A stretch of 5,685 nt of DNA from JAAYEA01 sp012689325 (lineage in GTDB: Bacteria > Chloroflexota > Anaerolineae > JAAYEA01), in the NCBI GenBank assembly GCA_036841525.1, contig DAITVZ010000143.1:1-5685 (forward strand), written 5' to 3'. Both the position numbers and the translations under genes were made by a program. The notes beneath the pieces are model-generated. The model was given only the letters and a program-made list of their open reading frames with translations, did not search any database and was not told the origin of the DNA. Shown in pieces: positions 4,206 to 5,685 of this stretch (the first letter of the stretch is position 1; each line of letters starts with the position of its first letter).

Positions 4206-5685
4206 TAGAGCTGCCGCTGGATCTCTTCCACCAGCATCTGCGCCGAGATCGGCTTGGTCAGGAACCGCCGCGCGCCCATCCCCAAGAGCTGCAGGCTATC
4301 CCGCTCCTTCTCCACCGAGCTGGCGGTCAGCACAATGATGGGGATGTCGCAAGTGGCCTTGTCGCTCTTGAGCTGCCGGATAGCCGTCCGCCCATCCATC
4401 ACCGGCATCGCCAGGTCCAGCAGGATCAGGCTCGGCCTGGCCTGGGCGATCCGCTCCAGCGCCGCGGCCCCGTTGCTCGCCTCATCCACCACGTACCCCG
4501 CCGCTCCCAGCGACTCGCGCAGCCACCCGCGAATGTCCGGCTCGTCGTCCACCACCAGGATGCGCGGCGGGCTGAGCGGCTCCACCTCATCAAAGATCCT
4601 TCCGATAGAGGAGAGCAACTGCTCGCCCTGCAAGGGCTTGACCAAATAGTCCACTGCCCCCAGTTGGAACCCCGTCTCCTGGTCATGGATCACTGAGAGG
4701 ATCACCACCGGGATCTCCAGCGTCTTGGGCTCGTCCTTGAGCTCGCGCAACACCTCGAACCCGTTCTCGTCCGGCAGCAGCACGTCGAGGATGATCAGGT
4801 CGGGCTTTTCCCGCAGCGCCGCCGCCATGACCTCCTGCCCCCGGCTCGCCAGCACGGCTTGGTGCCCCGCGCTCTGCAAATAGTACCGGATCAAGTCGGC
4901 GATGCCGGGGTCGTCGTCCACCACCAGCACCTTTTTGGCCCCCGGCTTGGGCTCGGGCCGGGCGGGGAGGATCACCGTCTCGGCCCCTGCCGGGCCGGTC
5001 TCGCCCGCCGCCGGCGTCGTGGGCAACGAGAAGGAGAAGGTGCTCCCCGCGTTCAGCGTGCTCTCCACCCAGACCTTGCCGCCGTGCATCTCCACCAGCA
5101 TCTTGGTGATGGAGAGGCCCAGCCCCGTGCCCACCACCTCGCTCACCCGGGGGTCGTTGGCCCGGAAGAAGCGCTGGAAGAGCTTGGCGCGGTCCTGCGC
5201 CGAGATGCCGATGCCGGTGTCCACCACGTCCACCTGCAGCTCGTTCTGGCGCTGCCTGGCGCGCACGGTGATGCTCCCCCCAGCCGGGGTGTAGCGATTG
5301 GCGTTGCTCAGCAGGTTCACCAGCACCTGGGTCAGCCGGGCGCGATCGCCGCGCACCAGGCGCAGCCTCTCGTCCAGCTCGAGCGCCAGTTGCTGCCCCT
5401 TCTTGTCGATCTGCGGGCGCAGGCTGTTGGCCACGTCGGCGATGATCTCGGCCAGGTCCATGTCCTTGACGTCCAACCGCATCCGCCCCGTCTCGGCCCG
5501 CGAGATTTCCAGCAGATCGTTCAGCAGGGCGTTCAGCCGGTCGGCGTTGGTCTTGACGGTGTTGAGGAAATTGCGCTGCCGGTCGTTCAGCGGCCCCACC
5601 GCCTCCATGAACAACAGGTCCGCGTACCCCTTGATGGAGGTCAGCGGCGTGCGCAGCTCGTGCGAGACGGTGGACACGAACTCGC
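4205..5685 (-). CDS. Hybrid sensor histidine kinase with two C-terminal receiver domains (5' end outside window)
   Basis: The frame is open to the right edge; the 5' part, which would carry any sensor domain, is missing. The codon at 5677 is an internal GTG inside the H-box, not a start. Counting from it, the HisKA H-box is VSHELRTPL with His6. The ATPase domain shows the N box NLLSNANRYT (121-130), G1 DTGIGI (153-158) and G2 GTGLGL (183-188). A Pro/Ala-rich linker (about 219-248) leads to receiver 1 (249-362; acidic pair 254-255, phospho-acceptor Asp298, Lys348). Receiver 2 (372-490) has Asp377-Asp378, acceptor Asp421, Thr451 and Lys475. Receiver 1 has Ser328 where Thr is usual, which is tolerated in the family. 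The protein should autophosphorylate and pass phosphate to its receivers; no HPt or output domain is seen, so a downstream partner is expected. The small acidic and HEPN genes follow on the same strand after 53 bases. Confidence 0.93.
   Translation of the reverse strand, partial: EFVSTVSHELRTPLTSIKGYADLLFMEAVGPLNDRQRNFLNTVKTNADRLNALLNDLLEISRAETGRMRLDVKDMDLAEIIADVANSLRPQIDKKGQQLALELDERLRLVRGDRARLTQVLVNLLSNANRYTPAGGSITVRARQRQNELQVDVVDTGIGISAQDRAKLFQRFFRANDPRVSEVVGTGLGLSITKMLVEMHGGKVWVESTLNAGSTFSFSLPTTPAAGETGPAGAETVILPARPEPKPGAKKVLVVDDDPGIADLIRYYLQSAGHQAVLASRGQEVMAAALREKPDLIILDVLLPDENGFEVLRELKDEPKTLEIPVVILSVIHDQETGFQLGAVDYLVKPLQGEQLLSSIGRIFDEVEPLSPPRILVVDDEPDIRGWLRESLGAAGYVVDEASNGAAALERIAQARPSLILLDLAMPVMDGRTAIRQLKSDKATCDIPIIVLTASSVEKERDSLQLLGMGARRFLTKPISAQMLVEEIQRQL

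Noticed and set aside
5675..5677. GTG at 5677 as the start of the histidine kinase
   Set aside because: It lies within the H-box of the HisKA domain and the frame remains open to the window edge, so the true start is outside.

Overview
This GC-rich window has densely packed genes and short intergenic gaps. It reads as a piece of a bacterial chromosome. Gene content and style (GHMP sugar kinase, cytoplasmic beta-propeller glycosidase, a HEPN gene paired with a small acidic protein, a palindromic intergenic repeat) would suit a Chloroflexota-like or similar environmental bacterium. That placement rests on recall of similar gene sets and is tentative. No rRNA, tRNA, CRISPR array or transposase gene is visible.

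Left part (1-836): the C-terminal 203 codons of an FAD-dependent oxidoreductase run off the left edge on the + strand. A small unrecognised gene of 69 codons on the - strand meets it tail to tail, with 14 bases between the stops.

Middle part (837-3406, + strand): a 195-bp divergent intergenic region carries a plausible sigma70-type promoter (TTGCCG, 16 bp, TACAAT) and leads into an apparent three-gene operon. The genes are a GHMP-family sugar kinase, a beta-propeller glycosidase related to GH43/GH117, and a small MNT-type nucleotidyltransferase. The first two make a sensible pair: a cytoplasmic enzyme that may release a sugar from a glycoside and a kinase that may phosphorylate it. The oxidoreductase on the left may belong to the same carbohydrate locus. 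A perfect 22-bp palindrome sits in the 55-bp gap between kinase and glycosidase. The nucleotidyltransferase follows the glycosidase with a 1-base gap.

Right part (3418-5685, - strand): reading leftward, a sensor histidine kinase with two C-terminal receiver domains enters from the right edge. A short GC-rich tandem repeat follows, then a small strongly acidic protein and a HEPN-domain protein whose start overlaps the acidic gene's stop by four bases (ATGA). The HEPN gene ends 11 bases from the end of the nucleotidyltransferase gene and converges on it. The window therefore holds a HEPN protein with two candidate partners: an acidic one translationally coupled to it, and an MNT nucleotidyltransferase on the opposite strand. 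This is the most interesting part of the window and could be an uncharacterised toxin-antitoxin-like or regulatory module.
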